DNA of 64,000 bases. Source: an uncultured Tenacibaculum sp. (GTDB taxonomy: Bacteria > Bacteroidota > Bacteroidia > Flavobacteriales > Flavobacteriaceae). A model generated the notes under the pieces. The model was not told the origin of the DNA, did not search any database, and saw nothing but the letters and a program-made list of their open reading frames with translations. The first letter of the stretch is position 1, and every line of letters begins with the position of its first letter. This document shows positions 42,762 to 51,849 of this stretch, piece by piece. The stretch is from positions 62,001 to 126,000 of the forward strand of contig NZ_CANLTU010000010.1 in the NCBI RefSeq assembly GCF_947494125.1, in the 5' to 3' direction. The position numbers and the translations under genes were made by a program.

Positions 42762-43298
42762 CTAATCAAGAGTTTTTAATATTCTCGATAATGTTTCTGG
42801 GGTCATTCGTAAATAAGAAGCTATGTATTTTTGAGGTATTTCTTGAAATACTTGTGGACTCCTTTTAAATACTCTTTCAAAGCGCTTTTGTGGCGAATAG
42901 GTTATTAAATCTATTTCTCTTTCTATTTGTTGATATACAAAACTCTCTAATAATTTCTTCCAAATTTCTTCATACTCTTTTTTTGAATTTATAAAGCGCA
43001 TATAATGTGCCTTCGAAATTACTTTCAGTTCGCATTTTTTTAATGCTTGAATATAAAATGAGGTTGGTTTTTCAGTTAAAAAACAATCCAATGCAGTAAT
43101 TAATGACTCTCTATACCCAAATCGGATAGTATGCTCTTCAATATCATCGTCTATAAAAACACGTAAACTTCCTTCTTTAACAAAGTATAAGTTTGTATTT
43201 ATATCTCCTGGATTTGCTAAAAAATCATTTCTTTTAATTGTAATTTCTTTCTCCCACTCCCCTTCTAAGCCTTTTAACAATTTTTCTAATGGATTCAT
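42762..43298 (-). CDS. Crp/Fnr-family transcriptional regulator (cyclic nucleotide-binding fold)
   Basis: 178 aa. The N-terminal cNMP-binding beta roll (about 15-120) has 'FLANPGDINTNLYFVKEGSLRVF' style strands and SLITALDCFLTEKPTSFYIQ. A dimer helix and a short C-terminal HTH, PQKYIASYLRMTPETLSRI, follow. It belongs to the short Crp-like proteins common in Bacteroidota, whose ligand is usually unknown. The ATG overlaps the stop of the upstream radical-SAM gene by four bases (ATGA), so it is translationally coupled to it. Confidence 0.87.
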   Translation of the reverse strand: MNPLEKLLKGLEGEWEKEITIKRNDFLANPGDINTNLYFVKEGSLRVFIDDDIEEHTIRFGYRESLITALDCFLTEKPTSFYIQALKKCELKVISKAHYMRFINSKKEYEEIWKKLLESFVYQQIEREIDLITYSPQKRFERVFKRSPQVFQEIPQKYIASYLRMTPETLSRILKTLD

Positions 43299-44365
43299 GA
43301 AAATAAATTCAATTGATTTGTTTGGTATTTATCAAATTTAGTAAAATCTAGTGGAGGAAAATTTCTTTCTTTTAAATATAGTTTTCTTGCCAGTTTAAAC
43401 TGCATACTAATTTGTTCAGCAATTTTTCCTTCTCCTCTCATCCTTGTTCCATAAGCTGAATTGTTAAGAGTACCATTATGACAGTCTTCTATTTGATGTA
43501 GAATTTTGTTTGCTCTGTCGGGATATGCTTTTTCTACCCAATTTGTAAAAATTTCTCCAATAGCTCCATTTAAACGAACTACAGTATAACCAACTGATGT
43601 TGCCCCTAATTCACTCACCTTTTTTACTAATGGTAATATTTCATGACTATTTATTGAAGGAATTATTGGTGCCATCATAACATTAACTGGAATCCCATTT
43701 TCAGAAAGTTCTTTAACGGTTTCTAGTCTTTTTTTTATGGTAGTTGTTCTTGGTTCTACAGCTCTCCTTGTTTCTTCTGATAAAGATGTTATTGAAAGGC
43801 TTACTCTTACTAAATTCATTGAAGCCATTTCTTTTAATATATCTAAATCTCTAAGTATTAAGGAATTTTTGGTTATAATGCTTACTGGATGTTTCAACTT
43901 AAATAGTATTTCCAATATACTTCGTGTTATTTTCAATTTCTTTTCTATAGGCTGATAACAATCGGTATTTCCAGAAAGCATAATATTTTGTGCTTCCCAA
44001 CTTCTACTTCGTAGTTTTTTCTCTAATAATTCTGGAGCATTTGCTTTGTATAATATTTTACGTTCAAAATCTAATCCTGCAGAGTACCCCCAATATTCAT
44101 GACTATTTCTGGCATAACAATAAATACAACCGTGTTCACACCCTTGATACGGATTCATAGAATATGTAAATCCTATATCTGGACTCGTTACTTTGTTTAA
44201 GATCGTTTTTGGATAAATTTCTAAGTACGACGTTTTATTATTGTCAGCCTTTTCATTTTCTGCTTCACAATAATTTAAAAAGTCATCTAACACCTCATGT
44301 TGATGCTGCGAAAATTTATTATGGGTATTATGCTGTGCACCACGCCCTTTAATGTAGTCCTCCAT
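43295..44365 (-). CDS. PA0069-family radical SAM protein
   Basis: 356 aa. The SAM-binding iron-sulfur cluster motif CxxxCxxC is in NPYQGCEHGCIYCYARNSHE (Cys about 76-83), with the family's following WGYSAGLDFERKI. LMLSGNTDCYQPIEKK-type (here IMLSGNTDCYQP) and a TIM-barrel core follow (SIITKNSLILRD, VSLSITSLSEETRRAVEPR). The family (PA0069/SplB-like) is widespread, and its reaction is, to my knowledge, not established; a DNA-repair lyase relation has been suggested for neighbours of spore photoproduct lyase. It is the first gene of the coupled radical SAM - Crp/Fnr pair. The upstream 281-bp region to aroC holds nothing else recognised beyond the aroC terminator. Confidence 0.88.
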   Translation of the reverse strand: MEDYIKGRGAQHNTHNKFSQHQHEVLDDFLNYCEAENEKADNNKTSYLEIYPKTILNKVTSPDIGFTYSMNPYQGCEHGCIYCYARNSHEYWGYSAGLDFERKILYKANAPELLEKKLRSRSWEAQNIMLSGNTDCYQPIEKKLKITRSILEILFKLKHPVSIITKNSLILRDLDILKEMASMNLVRVSLSITSLSEETRRAVEPRTTTIKKRLETVKELSENGIPVNVMMAPIIPSINSHEILPLVKKVSELGATSVGYTVVRLNGAIGEIFTNWVEKAYPDRANKILHQIEDCHNGTLNNSAYGTRMRGEGKIAEQISMQFKLARKLYLKERNFPPLDFTKFDKYQTNQLNLFS

Positions 44366-44566
44366 TTTGTACTCTTAATAAAATAGTATTAAACTGCCTT
44401 TAGAATGACTTTATCGAGAACACGTTAGAAAACTTCTCGACAATAAATTCCGATAAAGAAATCGAAATCACTCAAAGTAACTTTATAAAATTACAGTAAA
44501 ATCAAACGTAAAAATGTTAATATTGAAATAGCTTATTAACAATATTAAAAAGCTATTCTAAAAACA

Positions 44567-44604
44567 AAATGATGAGAAACCTCTTTTAAGTTTTCTCATC
44601 ATTT
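44567..44604 (-). terminator. Terminator of aroC
   Basis: 13-bp stem AAATGATGAGAAA (44567-44579) / TTTCTCATCATTT (44592-44604), followed by a T run on the minus strand. It is about 45 bases after the aroC stop. Confidence 0.75.
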
Positions 44605-44646
44605 TATTCTCATTCCTTCAAATGAGTAATTATTTATTAGGCCTCT

Positions 44647-45708
44647 TTATACCCTTCTAGTTCTATCAAGTAACCAAAAATCTGCTAAAACTAAAGCCGT
44701 TAAAGCTTCTACAATAGGTACAGCTCTTGGAACTACACAAGGATCATGACGTCCTTTTCCTTGTATTTCTGTAGCCTCTCCTTCAGAATTTATCGTTTGT
44801 TGATTTTGCATAATGGTAGCCACTGGCTTAAAGGCTACTCTAAAATACACATCCATTCCGTTTGAAACACCTCCTTGAACTCCTCCTGATAGATTTGTTT
44901 GTGTTGTTCCGTCTTCATTAAAAATATCATTATGCTCAGAACCTTGCATTTTTGCACCACAAAAACCACTTCCAAACTCAAAACCTTTTACGGCGTTTAT
45001 TGATAACATTGCTTTTCCTAACTCTGCATGTAACTTATGAAAAATAGGTTCACCCAAACCTACAGGCATATTTTGTGCTACACAGGTAATTGTACCTCCT
45101 ATTGTATCTCCAGCTTTTCGTATTTGATGAATTTTTTCAATCATTTGTTCAGCCGAAGCTTCATCTGGACAACGTACAATATTACTTTCTGTTTTAGCAA
45201 AATCTAAATCCTGATAAGGTTTAACCATAAAAATATCACCTACCGATGATGTAAAAGCATTAATATTAATATGCTTTATTAATTGTTTTGCCAAAGCTCC
45301 CGCAACAACCCAGTTAGCAGTTTCACGAGCAGAAGTACGTCCTCCTCCTCTATAATCACGAATACCATACTTCTTATCATACGTATAATCGGCATGTGAA
45401 GGACGATATACATTTGTATTATGATTGTAGTCTTTACTTTTCTGATTGGTATTCTTAATAACAAATCCTATAGAAGCTCCCGTTGTTTTACCTTCAAAGA
45501 TACCCGATAAGAATTCAACAGTATCTGGCTCCTTACGCTGTGTTACTATTTTAGATTGCCCAGGCTTACGGCGGTCTAATTCAAATTGAACAGCTTCTAA
45601 ATCTACTTCCATACCAGCTGGAAAACCATCAATAACTCCACCGATTGCAGTTCCGTGTGATTCACCATATGTGGTTACTTTTAAAATATTTCCAAATGAA
45701 TTAAACAT
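44647..45708 (-). CDS. aroC: Chorismate synthase
   Basis: Last step of the shikimate pathway: EPSP to chorismate, needing reduced FMN; cytosolic, 353 aa. The first signature is [18 protein letters not shown] (residues 15-32). [36 protein letters not shown] and [20 protein letters not shown] (about 121-140) follow, then [16 protein letters not shown] near the C-terminus. All FMN-contact motifs are intact. A single-gene unit; the 326-bp region upstream leads to the tRNA cluster. Confidence 0.95.
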   Translation of the reverse strand: MFNSFGNILKVTTYGESHGTAIGGVIDGFPAGMEVDLEAVQFELDRRKPGQSKIVTQRKEPDTVEFLSGIFEGKTTGASIGFVIKNTNQKSKDYNHNTNVYRPSHADYTYDKKYGIRDYRGGGRTSARETANWVVAGALAKQLIKHININAFTSSVGDIFMVKPYQDLDFAKTESNIVRCPDEASAEQMIEKIHQIRKAGDTIGGTITCVAQNMPVGLGEPIFHKLHAELGKAMLSINAVKGFEFGSGFCGAKMQGSEHNDIFNEDGTTQTNLSGGVQGGVSNGMDVYFRVAFKPVATIMQNQQTINSEGEATEIQGKGRHDPCVVPRAVPIVEALTALVLADFWLLDRTRRV

Positions 45709-46035
45709 ACTTTCTTTATTTTAAGACGAAAGTAAATTATTTACCCTAAATAATTGCAATCAAAAAACCATTATTATGTAAATAATTCGACTAAAAAAGC
45801 GAGCATACATCGCTTGTTTTTCCATTCCCCCCCTATTTAAAACCTAAATTTTAAAAACTTTTTAAAAAAAGTGAAATTATTTTTCAGGGCAAACATTCTG
45901 ATAGTAAAAGAATTACATTTAATTACCTGCTAAAGCCTTTATTTTTAAAGTAAAAAATAAGTCTTTTTTTTTTTTGAACTAAAAAAAGATACTATATTTG
46001 CACCCGCAATCAGGAAAATACTTGATAGCGCGTCA
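45709..46035. other. Non-coding region upstream of the first tRNA-Ser gene
   Basis: AT-rich 327-bp region. Near 45797-45815 a small inverted repeat AAGCGA...TCGCTT is followed by T's (terminator-like on the plus strand, with no gene before it). A -7 box TATATTTG (45993-46000) with a TTTG at 45973-45976 forms the probable tRNA promoter. The minus-strand open frame across the tRNA is a known false gene type (antisense of tRNA-Ser) and is not annotated. Confidence 0.5.
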
Positions 46036-46120
46036 GGAGAAATGGCAGAGTGGTCGAATGCGGCGGTCTTGAAAACCGTTGTCTGTAACAGGACCGGGGG
46101 TTCGAATCCCTCTTTCTCCG
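46036..46120 (+). tRNA. tRNA-Ser (anticodon UGA), copy 1
   Basis: 85-nt class II tRNA. Acceptor arms GGAGAAA/TTTCTCC, discriminator G, TGGCAGAGTGGTCGAATGCG D-arm, anticodon loop CTTGAAA giving UGA, a long variable arm and GGGTTCGAATCCC T-arm. The CCA end is not encoded (CAA follows). It reads UCA and other UCN codons. Confidence 0.97.
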
Positions 46121-46125
46121 CAAAG

Positions 46126-46190
46126 TCCGAAGTCAACGCTTCGGATTTTTTTTAGGGGATTAAAGAAAAAGCTTACTTAGTAAGCTTTTT
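46126..46190 (+). terminator. Tandem hairpins after tRNA-Ser copy 1
   Basis: TCCGAAG (46126-46132) / CTTCGGA (46139-46145) plus eight T's is the terminator. A second hairpin GCTTACT (46171-46177) / AGTAAGC (46179-46185) with T's follows. Both recur after copy 2. Confidence 0.8.
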
Positions 46191-46311
46191 TCTATTTATA
46201 AAAGTTCCCTTTAAAAATTCTATATAATTAAATATACACAATGTATTATACTATAAATTAAAGAACTTCAATAAAAAAAAAAAAGAAGTAGTTCCTTCTG
46301 ATAAAATATAC

Positions 46312-46515
46312 TATATTTGCATCCGCAATCAAGAAATACTTGATAGCATGTCTGGAGAAATGGCAGAGTGGTCGAATGCGGCGGTCTTGAAAACCGTTGT
46401 CTGTAACAGGACCGGGGGTTCGAATCCCTCTTTCTCCGCAAAAAACCGAAGCAATAGCTTCGGTTTTTTTTAGGGGATTAAAGAAAAAGCTTACTTAGTA
46501 AGCTTTTTTCTATTT
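46312..46515 (+). repeat. tRNA-Ser tandem duplication, unit 2
   Basis: Second copy of the promoter box (TATATTTG 46312-46319), leader hairpin (ATCAAG...CTTGAT), tRNA and two terminators, at a constant 318-base offset from unit 1. The long A/T spacer before it is not conserved. Confidence 0.85.
46354..46438 (+). tRNA. tRNA-Ser (anticodon UGA), copy 2
   Basis: Base-for-base identical to copy 1 over all 85 positions as read, including the variable arm; CCA is not encoded. It has its own -7 box and terminator, so it should be expressed independently. Confidence 0.97.
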
Positions 46516-46868
46516 TATATACATCCTATAATTTCCTTACTAAAATTCTTTATTTTAAAAACCTCTTTCTTCACCCTATATAGAAACTATTAGGTTACTT
46601 TTCTTTTTCAAAAACAAAAAACAGCAAGAAAACAGAAAAGAAGTAGTCCCTTCAGATACTTCTTTTCCTAAAACAATAATCAAAAATTAACAATGAAAAC
46701 TTTAAACTTTTAATTATTACTTTAAAAATAGTTGTATTAAACAGTTCTTTAGAAAAAATTAGATGAAGTAAATTTAAGTATCGATTAATGGTAACTTTTT
46801 ACACACGAAATACTTTCTTATTTAGTACTTTTAGCTTTTAAATTAAATAATTGCTATTCTTTCTTAAA
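46439..46868. other. Non-coding region with terminators and a degraded flank copy
   Basis: Terminators of copy 2: AAAACCGAAGC (46442-46452) / GCTTCGGTTTT (46457-46467), and GCTTACT (46489-46495) / AGTAAGC (46497-46503). From 46636 a sequence like AAAAGAAGTAGTCCCTTCAG repeats the AAAAGAAGTAGTTCCTTCTG flank found at 46281-46300 before copy 2. Here it is followed by no tRNA and itself forms a hairpin with TACTTCTTTT (46657-46666). No gene is supported in 46670-46868. Confidence 0.55.
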
Positions 46869-47747
46869 ATGATTTTCTTTTTATTTCTCATACTCGTTAT
46901 ATTCTTTCTACTAATAAAAAACAGTAGTAAAAGTAGTTCCCTTCTTAAATGGAAAAAACCGACAACTGATTTCCCTAAAAAATGGACTCTTGTTTTAACT
47001 CAGAAAGTAGCATTTTATAATGCGCTATCTTCTAAAGAAAAGAAACTATTTGAATACAAAGTGCATGAGTTTATACTAAACTGTAATATTGTTGGTGTTG
47101 ATACCACGATTACTATTACCGATAAACTCTTAATTGGTTCCAGTGCCGTTATTCCTATTTTTAATTTCCCTCAATGGAAATACCCAAATATTTATGAAAT
47201 AATCTTATACCCTGATATGTTTAATCAACATTTTGAAACTGAGGGTGACAACCGTAGAATTTTAGGAATGGTAGGAAATGGTTATATGGAAGGCAAAATG
47301 GTATTATCTAAACCTGCATTACATTTAGGCTTTACCAATGAATCTGATAAAAAAAATACAGCTATTCATGAATTTGTACATTTAATAGATAAATTAGACG
47401 GTACTATTGATGGTATCCCGCAAGTTTTACTAGAAAAACAATATGCCATTCCCTGGATGGATTTAATGAATAAAAAAATTGACGAGATTTACAATGATGA
47501 TTCTGATATTAACCCATACGGTGGTACTAACAAAGCAGAATTCTTCTCTGTTACCAGTGAATACTTTTTTGAACGACCTAAACTACTGGCAAAAAAACAC
47601 CCAGAGTTGTATATATTATTAGAAAAGATTTTTAAACAAGACATGGACGATATGAACTTACATTTTAAACGTATAGACATTTCTAGAAACGATCCTTGTT
47701 TATGTGATAGCGGAATTAAATACAAAAAATGTTGTGGAGCTAACTAA
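46869..47747 (+). CDS. MtfA-type zinc peptidase (M90) with C-terminal SEC-C motif
   Basis: 292 aa from the ATG at 46869 (MIFFLFLILVIFFLL membrane anchor); an upstream TTG start 18 bases earlier is less likely. The peptidase domain contains the HExxH site NTAIHEFVHLIDKLDG (His/Glu about 170-175), with NKAEFFSVTSEYFFERP supplying the second Glu, as in MtfA/M90. The last ~20 residues RNDPCLCDSGIKYKKCCG are a SEC-C zinc-binding motif. In E. coli, MtfA titrates the Mlc repressor; no such partner is evident here. The C-terminal codons overlap the GH18 lipoprotein gene start if that gene uses its GTG. Confidence 0.85.
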   Translation: MIFFLFLILVIFFLLIKNSSKSSSLLKWKKPTTDFPKKWTLVLTQKVAFYNALSSKEKKLFEYKVHEFILNCNIVGVDTTITITDKLLIGSSAVIPIFNFPQWKYPNIYEIILYPDMFNQHFETEGDNRRILGMVGNGYMEGKMVLSKPALHLGFTNESDKKNTAIHEFVHLIDKLDGTIDGIPQVLLEKQYAIPWMDLMNKKIDEIYNDDSDINPYGGTNKAEFFSVTSEYFFERPKLLAKKHPELYILLEKIFKQDMDDMNLHFKRIDISRNDPCLCDSGIKYKKCCGAN

Positions 47748-48948
47748 ACTTTCATTCCTAAAAATAATACTTTACCTAAGCTTGCTTATGAGTATAGTGT
47801 ATAGTTGTCAACCTAAAAAAAACAGCTCTCTTTTTAGCAGTACTAGGAATACTTTTATACCAAATACTGCAAAGAATTTGAGTGAAAAACAATGGGATAG
47901 TGTACAAAACACATCTAACAAAATTCTCCAGCATCCAAAAAGTAAACGAAACTCTAACAACAAAATATTGGGATGGCATATCTACTCCAATGGTACTTCT
48001 TACAAAAATTATAATTTTAAACTCTTGTGGGGTATTTCTTATTTTTCATATGTTATAAACCCCTTAACTGGTGCTTCAAAAAATAAGCACCATTGGAAAA
48101 CTACTGCTTTAATAGACAGTGCTAAAGTGCATGGTTGCAAAGTATTCTTATCGGTATCTAATTTTGGAGCTAAAAGCAACTCTCAGTTTTTAAACAATAC
48201 CAAAGCACAAGAAACATTAATTAATAATCTTGTTGAGCTTTTAGATTACAGAAAGGCAGATGGTATTAATATTGATTTTGAAGGCGTTGCTAAAAAAGAC
48301 AAAAAACTATTTACTTCTTTTATAAATCGTATTTCTAAAAAACTTAAAAAAGTTAATCCGAATTATCTAGTTACCTTATGCCTATATGCTAATGATTGGC
48401 ATCGTGTTTTTGATATTAAAAACATACAAACTTCTGTAGATTTTTATACGTTGATGGGCTATGATTATTATGGCAATTTTAGCAAAATAGCTGGTCCTAT
48501 TAGTCCTTTAAAAAACAGTCAAAAATTTGGAAATGGATTAGAACATTCGGTAACACATTATATACAAAAAGGTGTTACCCCTGCTAAACTTATTGTTGGC
48601 CTCCCCTATTACGGCGGTGAATGGTATACAAAATCTGAAAGTGTACCTTCTAAAGTAGTAAAATACAAATCGAGCCCTACCTACAGTACTATTAAAAGAA
48701 TATATATAGACTCTTTAAAAGTACCCGTTAATTTCCATGCTCAAAGTGGTGCAACTTATCTAAGCTTTAAAGAAAATAATGCGTACCGACAATTGTGGTT
48801 TGAAAATCCAAAATCTTTAGCTTTAAAATACGATTGGATTAAAAAAAACAAACTTGCCGGTGTTGGCATTTGGGCTTTAGGGTATGACGATGGCTATGCT
48901 GATTTATGGAACCTTTTGTCTGAAAAATTTTCAGAACAAACCCCATAA
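47734..48948 (+). CDS. GH18-family lipoprotein (chitinase-like glycosidase)
   Basis: Glycoside hydrolase family 18-like protein. The lipobox VYSC follows the hydrophobic segment LSFLKIILYLSLLMSIVYSC, giving a lipid-anchored enzyme of about 404 aa. The start is uncertain: a GTG at 47734 (overlapping the preceding gene by 14 bases) gives a full signal peptide, while the ATG at 47788 leaves only six residues before the Cys. The GH18 catalytic motif DxxDxDxE appears as KADGINIDFEGV (Asp, Asp and the acid Glu). The later GLPYYGGEWY and GVGIWALGYDDG are also family features. Substrate could be chitin, peptidoglycan or an N-glycan. Confidence 0.85.
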   Translation: MELTKLSFLKIILYLSLLMSIVYSCQPKKNSSLFSSTRNTFIPNTAKNLSEKQWDSVQNTSNKILQHPKSKRNSNNKILGWHIYSNGTSYKNYNFKLLWGISYFSYVINPLTGASKNKHHWKTTALIDSAKVHGCKVFLSVSNFGAKSNSQFLNNTKAQETLINNLVELLDYRKADGINIDFEGVAKKDKKLFTSFINRISKKLKKVNPNYLVTLCLYANDWHRVFDIKNIQTSVDFYTLMGYDYYGNFSKIAGPISPLKNSQKFGNGLEHSVTHYIQKGVTPAKLIVGLPYYGGEWYTKSESVPSKVVKYKSSPTYSTIKRIYIDSLKVPVNFHAQSGATYLSFKENNAYRQLWFENPKSLALKYDWIKKNKLAGVGIWALGYDDGYADLWNLLSEKFSEQTP

Positions 48949-49027
48949 ATATCATTTAAATTAATATATAATTAGTTTTTAGTTCTCCTTATTAGTATGA
49001 TTTATTTAAAGCAACTTATTTTTAATT

Positions 49028-49564
49028 ATGATAGAAAAATTAATTGAATATGAAAATGATGAACTTGACAGTTGGTATGAAACTTCTGTGGAGTATTCTG
49101 ATAATTTTATGAAAGAGTTTGTTATATATGCAGATAACAACAAAGATAAAGTTCTTAATTACGCTCTTAATTCAGAACCTTCATTTATATCATCTCATAA
49201 TATAATATTTGAAGCATTATCTACTTTTTCTACAAACTGGAGTGATTTTCTTTTTAATGAAGCTCAGAGAATTATGGGAATAGTAGAAAATGAACCAGAA
49301 AAATATCGAATTCTAGAAGTCATTTCTGATTCTTTTGACGTTGATAACATCTATGATAACGATTTTATTTTTTTTGAAAAACTAATTAACTCATTGTTTG
49401 AATATTATTATAATTCAAAAAATAAAAAAGTCAAAAGAGAAACTTTATTTGTACTTCATGATTTACTAACGGAAGCTGGTGAAGATCATAAAACACTAAG
49501 ATGGTGGTATCAAATGGATACAATAGATGCCGAATGTATAGCAGAAAGACTAAACAAAACATAA
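49028..49564 (+). CDS. Acidic helical cytosolic protein of unknown function
   Basis: 178 aa with no signal peptide. It is strongly acidic (many Asp/Glu/Asn), almost entirely predicted helical and rich in aromatics. Segments include NDELDSWYETSVEYSDNFMK, SHNIIFEALSTFSTNWSDFL and TLRWWYQMDTIDAECIAERL. It looks like HEAT-like or immunity-type small proteins, but I do not recognise the family. No toxin gene is adjacent. Confidence 0.65.
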   Translation: MIEKLIEYENDELDSWYETSVEYSDNFMKEFVIYADNNKDKVLNYALNSEPSFISSHNIIFEALSTFSTNWSDFLFNEAQRIMGIVENEPEKYRILEVISDSFDVDNIYDNDFIFFEKLINSLFEYYYNSKNKKVKRETLFVLHDLLTEAGEDHKTLRWWYQMDTIDAECIAERLNKT

Positions 49565-49622
49565 CCTCTATTATCATCCATTATATATATTTCTAGTAAT
49601 TTTTTCTAAAACTACTTTTCTA

Positions 49623-51254
49623 TTATAGGTCTATTTCTTTTAACGCTTTAATATTATTACGTTCTAAGAAAGCATCTATTGTTTCAAAATGCTCTATAAC
49701 ACGTTGGTCTTTAAATTCAAATACTTTTTGAGACAATCCTTGTAGGAAGTCACGATCATGCGATACTAATATTAAGGTACCATCAAAATGTAATAATGCT
49801 TCTTTTATTACATCTTTAGATCGTAAATCTAAGTGGTTTGTAGGCTCATCTAGTATTAATACATTTACTGGTTCTAACAATAGTTTTACCATTGCCAAAC
49901 GTGTTTTTTCTCCACCCGATAATACTTTTACTTTCTTATCAATATCCTCGCCACCAAACATAAAACGTCCTAATATGTTTTTAACTTGTGTGCGAACATC
50001 TCCTTCTGCAACCTCATCTACTGTTTGAAAAACAGTTAATTCTGGATCTAATAAAGAGGCTTGGTTTTGTGCAAAATAACCCACTTTAGCATTATGCCCT
50101 AATCCGGCTTCTCCTTCAAAGTCTATCTCGCCCATAATAGCTTTTATCATGGTCGATTTTCCTTCTCCATTACGTCCAACAAACGATACTTTTTCTCCTC
50201 TTGCAATTGAAAAACTTGCATCTTTAAATACCGTTAAATCTCCATATTTTTTTGTTAATCCTTCTACTTTTACTGGATAATCTCCAGAACGTGGCGATGG
50301 TGGAAAACGTAATTTTAACGCTGTTGTATCTACCTCATCTATTTCTATAGGAACTATTTTTTCTAACATACGTTCACGTGACGCTACTTGATTTGTTTTT
50401 GAATAAGTTCCTTTAAAACGTTCTATAAATCCTTTAATGTCTGCAATAGTTTTTTGCTGTTCTTGGTAGGCTTTTAATTGGTGAGAACGACGTTCTTTAC
50501 GCAACTCCAAGTAATGAGAATAATTCGCTTTATAATCGTGAACAGTCCCCATGGTTACCTCAATAGTTCTGTTGGTAATATTATCAATAAACGCTTTATC
50601 ATGCGATATTACAACTACAGCTTTGGCTTTGTTTAGTAAAAAGTTTTCTAACCAAATTACCGATTCTATATCTACGTGGTTGGTAGGCTCATCTAACAAA
50701 ATTAAATCTGGTTTTTGTAAAAGTATTTTTGCCAGCTCTATACGCATACGCCAACCTCCACTAAACTCTGAAGTTAAACGGTTAAAATCTTCTTGTTTAA
50801 AACCTAGTCCTTTTAAAGCCTTCTCTACCTCAGCTTCATAATTTATTTCTTCTAAAGCATAATAGCTTTCTCCTAAATCCGATACACGTTCAATAATTTT
50901 CATGTACTCTTCAGATTCATAATCGGTACGAGTTTCCAATTGCTTGTTTAGCGATTCCATTTCTGTCTTCATAGCAAAAACAGCTTCAAATGCTTTAGAG
51001 GCTTCTTGTTTTACCGTACAGTTATCTTCCATTAATAAATGCTGTGGTAAATATGCTATTACAGTATCTTTAGGGCTTCTAACGCCTCCTTTTGTTGCCT
51101 TAGAAACTCCTGCTATAATTTTCATCATGGTAGATTTTCCTGCTCCATTCTTACCCATTAGGGCAATTTTATCATTCTCATTTACAACAAAAGAAACATC
51201 TTTAAATAATGTTTTTCCACTAAACTCTACCGTTAACTGATCTACCGTAATCAT
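49623..51254 (-). CDS. ABC-F family ATPase (translation factor, Uup/YdiF-like)
   Basis: 543-aa soluble twin-ATPase with no membrane domain. First cassette: Walker A GKNGAGKST (about 34-42), signature FSGGWRMR, Walker B ILLDEPTNHVD. Linker (about 240-310) with the charged ABC_tran_Xtn region YSHYLELRKERRSHQLKAYQ. Second cassette: Walker A GRNGEGKST, signature LSGGEKTRLAM, Walker B VLILDEPTNHLD. ABC-F proteins act on the ribosome; this one is of the general bacterial type and not a known antibiotic resistance class. A single-gene unit. Confidence 0.93.
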   Translation of the reverse strand: MITVDQLTVEFSGKTLFKDVSFVVNENDKIALMGKNGAGKSTMMKIIAGVSKATKGGVRSPKDTVIAYLPQHLLMEDNCTVKQEASKAFEAVFAMKTEMESLNKQLETRTDYESEEYMKIIERVSDLGESYYALEEINYEAEVEKALKGLGFKQEDFNRLTSEFSGGWRMRIELAKILLQKPDLILLDEPTNHVDIESVIWLENFLLNKAKAVVVISHDKAFIDNITNRTIEVTMGTVHDYKANYSHYLELRKERRSHQLKAYQEQQKTIADIKGFIERFKGTYSKTNQVASRERMLEKIVPIEIDEVDTTALKLRFPPSPRSGDYPVKVEGLTKKYGDLTVFKDASFSIARGEKVSFVGRNGEGKSTMIKAIMGEIDFEGEAGLGHNAKVGYFAQNQASLLDPELTVFQTVDEVAEGDVRTQVKNILGRFMFGGEDIDKKVKVLSGGEKTRLAMVKLLLEPVNVLILDEPTNHLDLRSKDVIKEALLHFDGTLILVSHDRDFLQGLSQKVFEFKDQRVIEHFETIDAFLERNNIKALKEIDL

Positions 51255-51405
51255 AATGCTAAATTTTGAATGGCGAAATTAGCAAAATCTATGTACATCG
51301 TATTAAAAATTTTACAATTGATGCTTAATATCTTTAGTTATTTTTTTAACATCAGAAACTCACCTTCCTTTTAACTTGGTTAGTATCCTAATTACTCTTT
51401 GAAAC

Positions 51406-51665
51406 ATAAAAACCAATACATTAAAGTTTTTATAAACATTTTGTCTTTATAAAAACTTTTGTAGATAAAAGCATCAGCATATAATGTTCATGAAAACTTT
51501 TCTATACAATAATATCAGCGTATGGTGCTCATAAAAACTTTTCTTAATAATAGTATCAACGTATGGTGTTCATAAAAACTTTAGTTTATAATAGTACTAA
51601 CATCTCATGTTTATAAAAACTTTTATAAAATATAGTATCAACATCTTGTGTTAATCAAAATTTCT
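51406..51665. repeat. 41-bp tandem minisatellite, five clear copies
   Basis: Five consecutive units each exactly 41 bases long start at 51449, 51490, 51531, 51572 and 51613. Each opens with ATAAAAACTTTT or a near match. The middle carries TAGTATCAAC and the end ATGGTGTTC. A degenerate unit of 43 bases precedes (51406-51448) and a partial one follows (51654-). Copies differ at about a quarter of positions. Not CRISPR: the units abut with no unique spacers. Confidence 0.9.
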
Positions 51666-51849
51666 TAATTGGAAACTCTTAATATACTATGCCTAAAAAA
51701 ATTACAATTGATGTATCTTCTATTTTCTTATATTTGAAAGAAAAAAATTGCTCGGATTTTATTCCTTTATATTTTTTGCTATCTAAGTATTTTTAGTTCT
51801 ATTGAACTGTAAAACAAGTTTACTTTTAATGCTTAAAAATTCCGCATAG

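Larger units (their letters stand above)
45993..46197 (+). repeat. tRNA-Ser tandem duplication, unit 1
   Basis: A block containing the -7 box, a 5' leader with an ATCAGG...CTTGAT hairpin, the tRNA and two downstream hairpins. It recurs 318 bases downstream (unit 2, about 46312-46515). The tRNA parts are identical; the leaders differ at a few bases. Confidence 0.85.

Noticed and set aside
44401..44460. Inverted repeat CGAGAA...TTCTCG upstream of the radical SAM gene
   Set aside because: Only 6 bp, no T tract and no conserved position; not distinguishable from chance.
45945..46136. Minus-strand open frame across tRNA-Ser copy 1
   Set aside because: It is the antisense of the tRNA (a known kind of false protein containing [12 protein letters not shown]); the tRNA fully explains the sequence.
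46684..46710. Short ATG-led frame after the tRNA block
   Set aside because: It stops after six codons and has no homology signal.
49623..51254. Antibiotic-resistance ABC-F protein
   Set aside because: The sequence looks like the general housekeeping ABC-F type, and no resistance-specific interdomain tip is recognisable.
51406..51665. CRISPR array
   Set aside because: The 41-bp units abut each other with no unique spacers, copies are diverged, and no cas genes are near.
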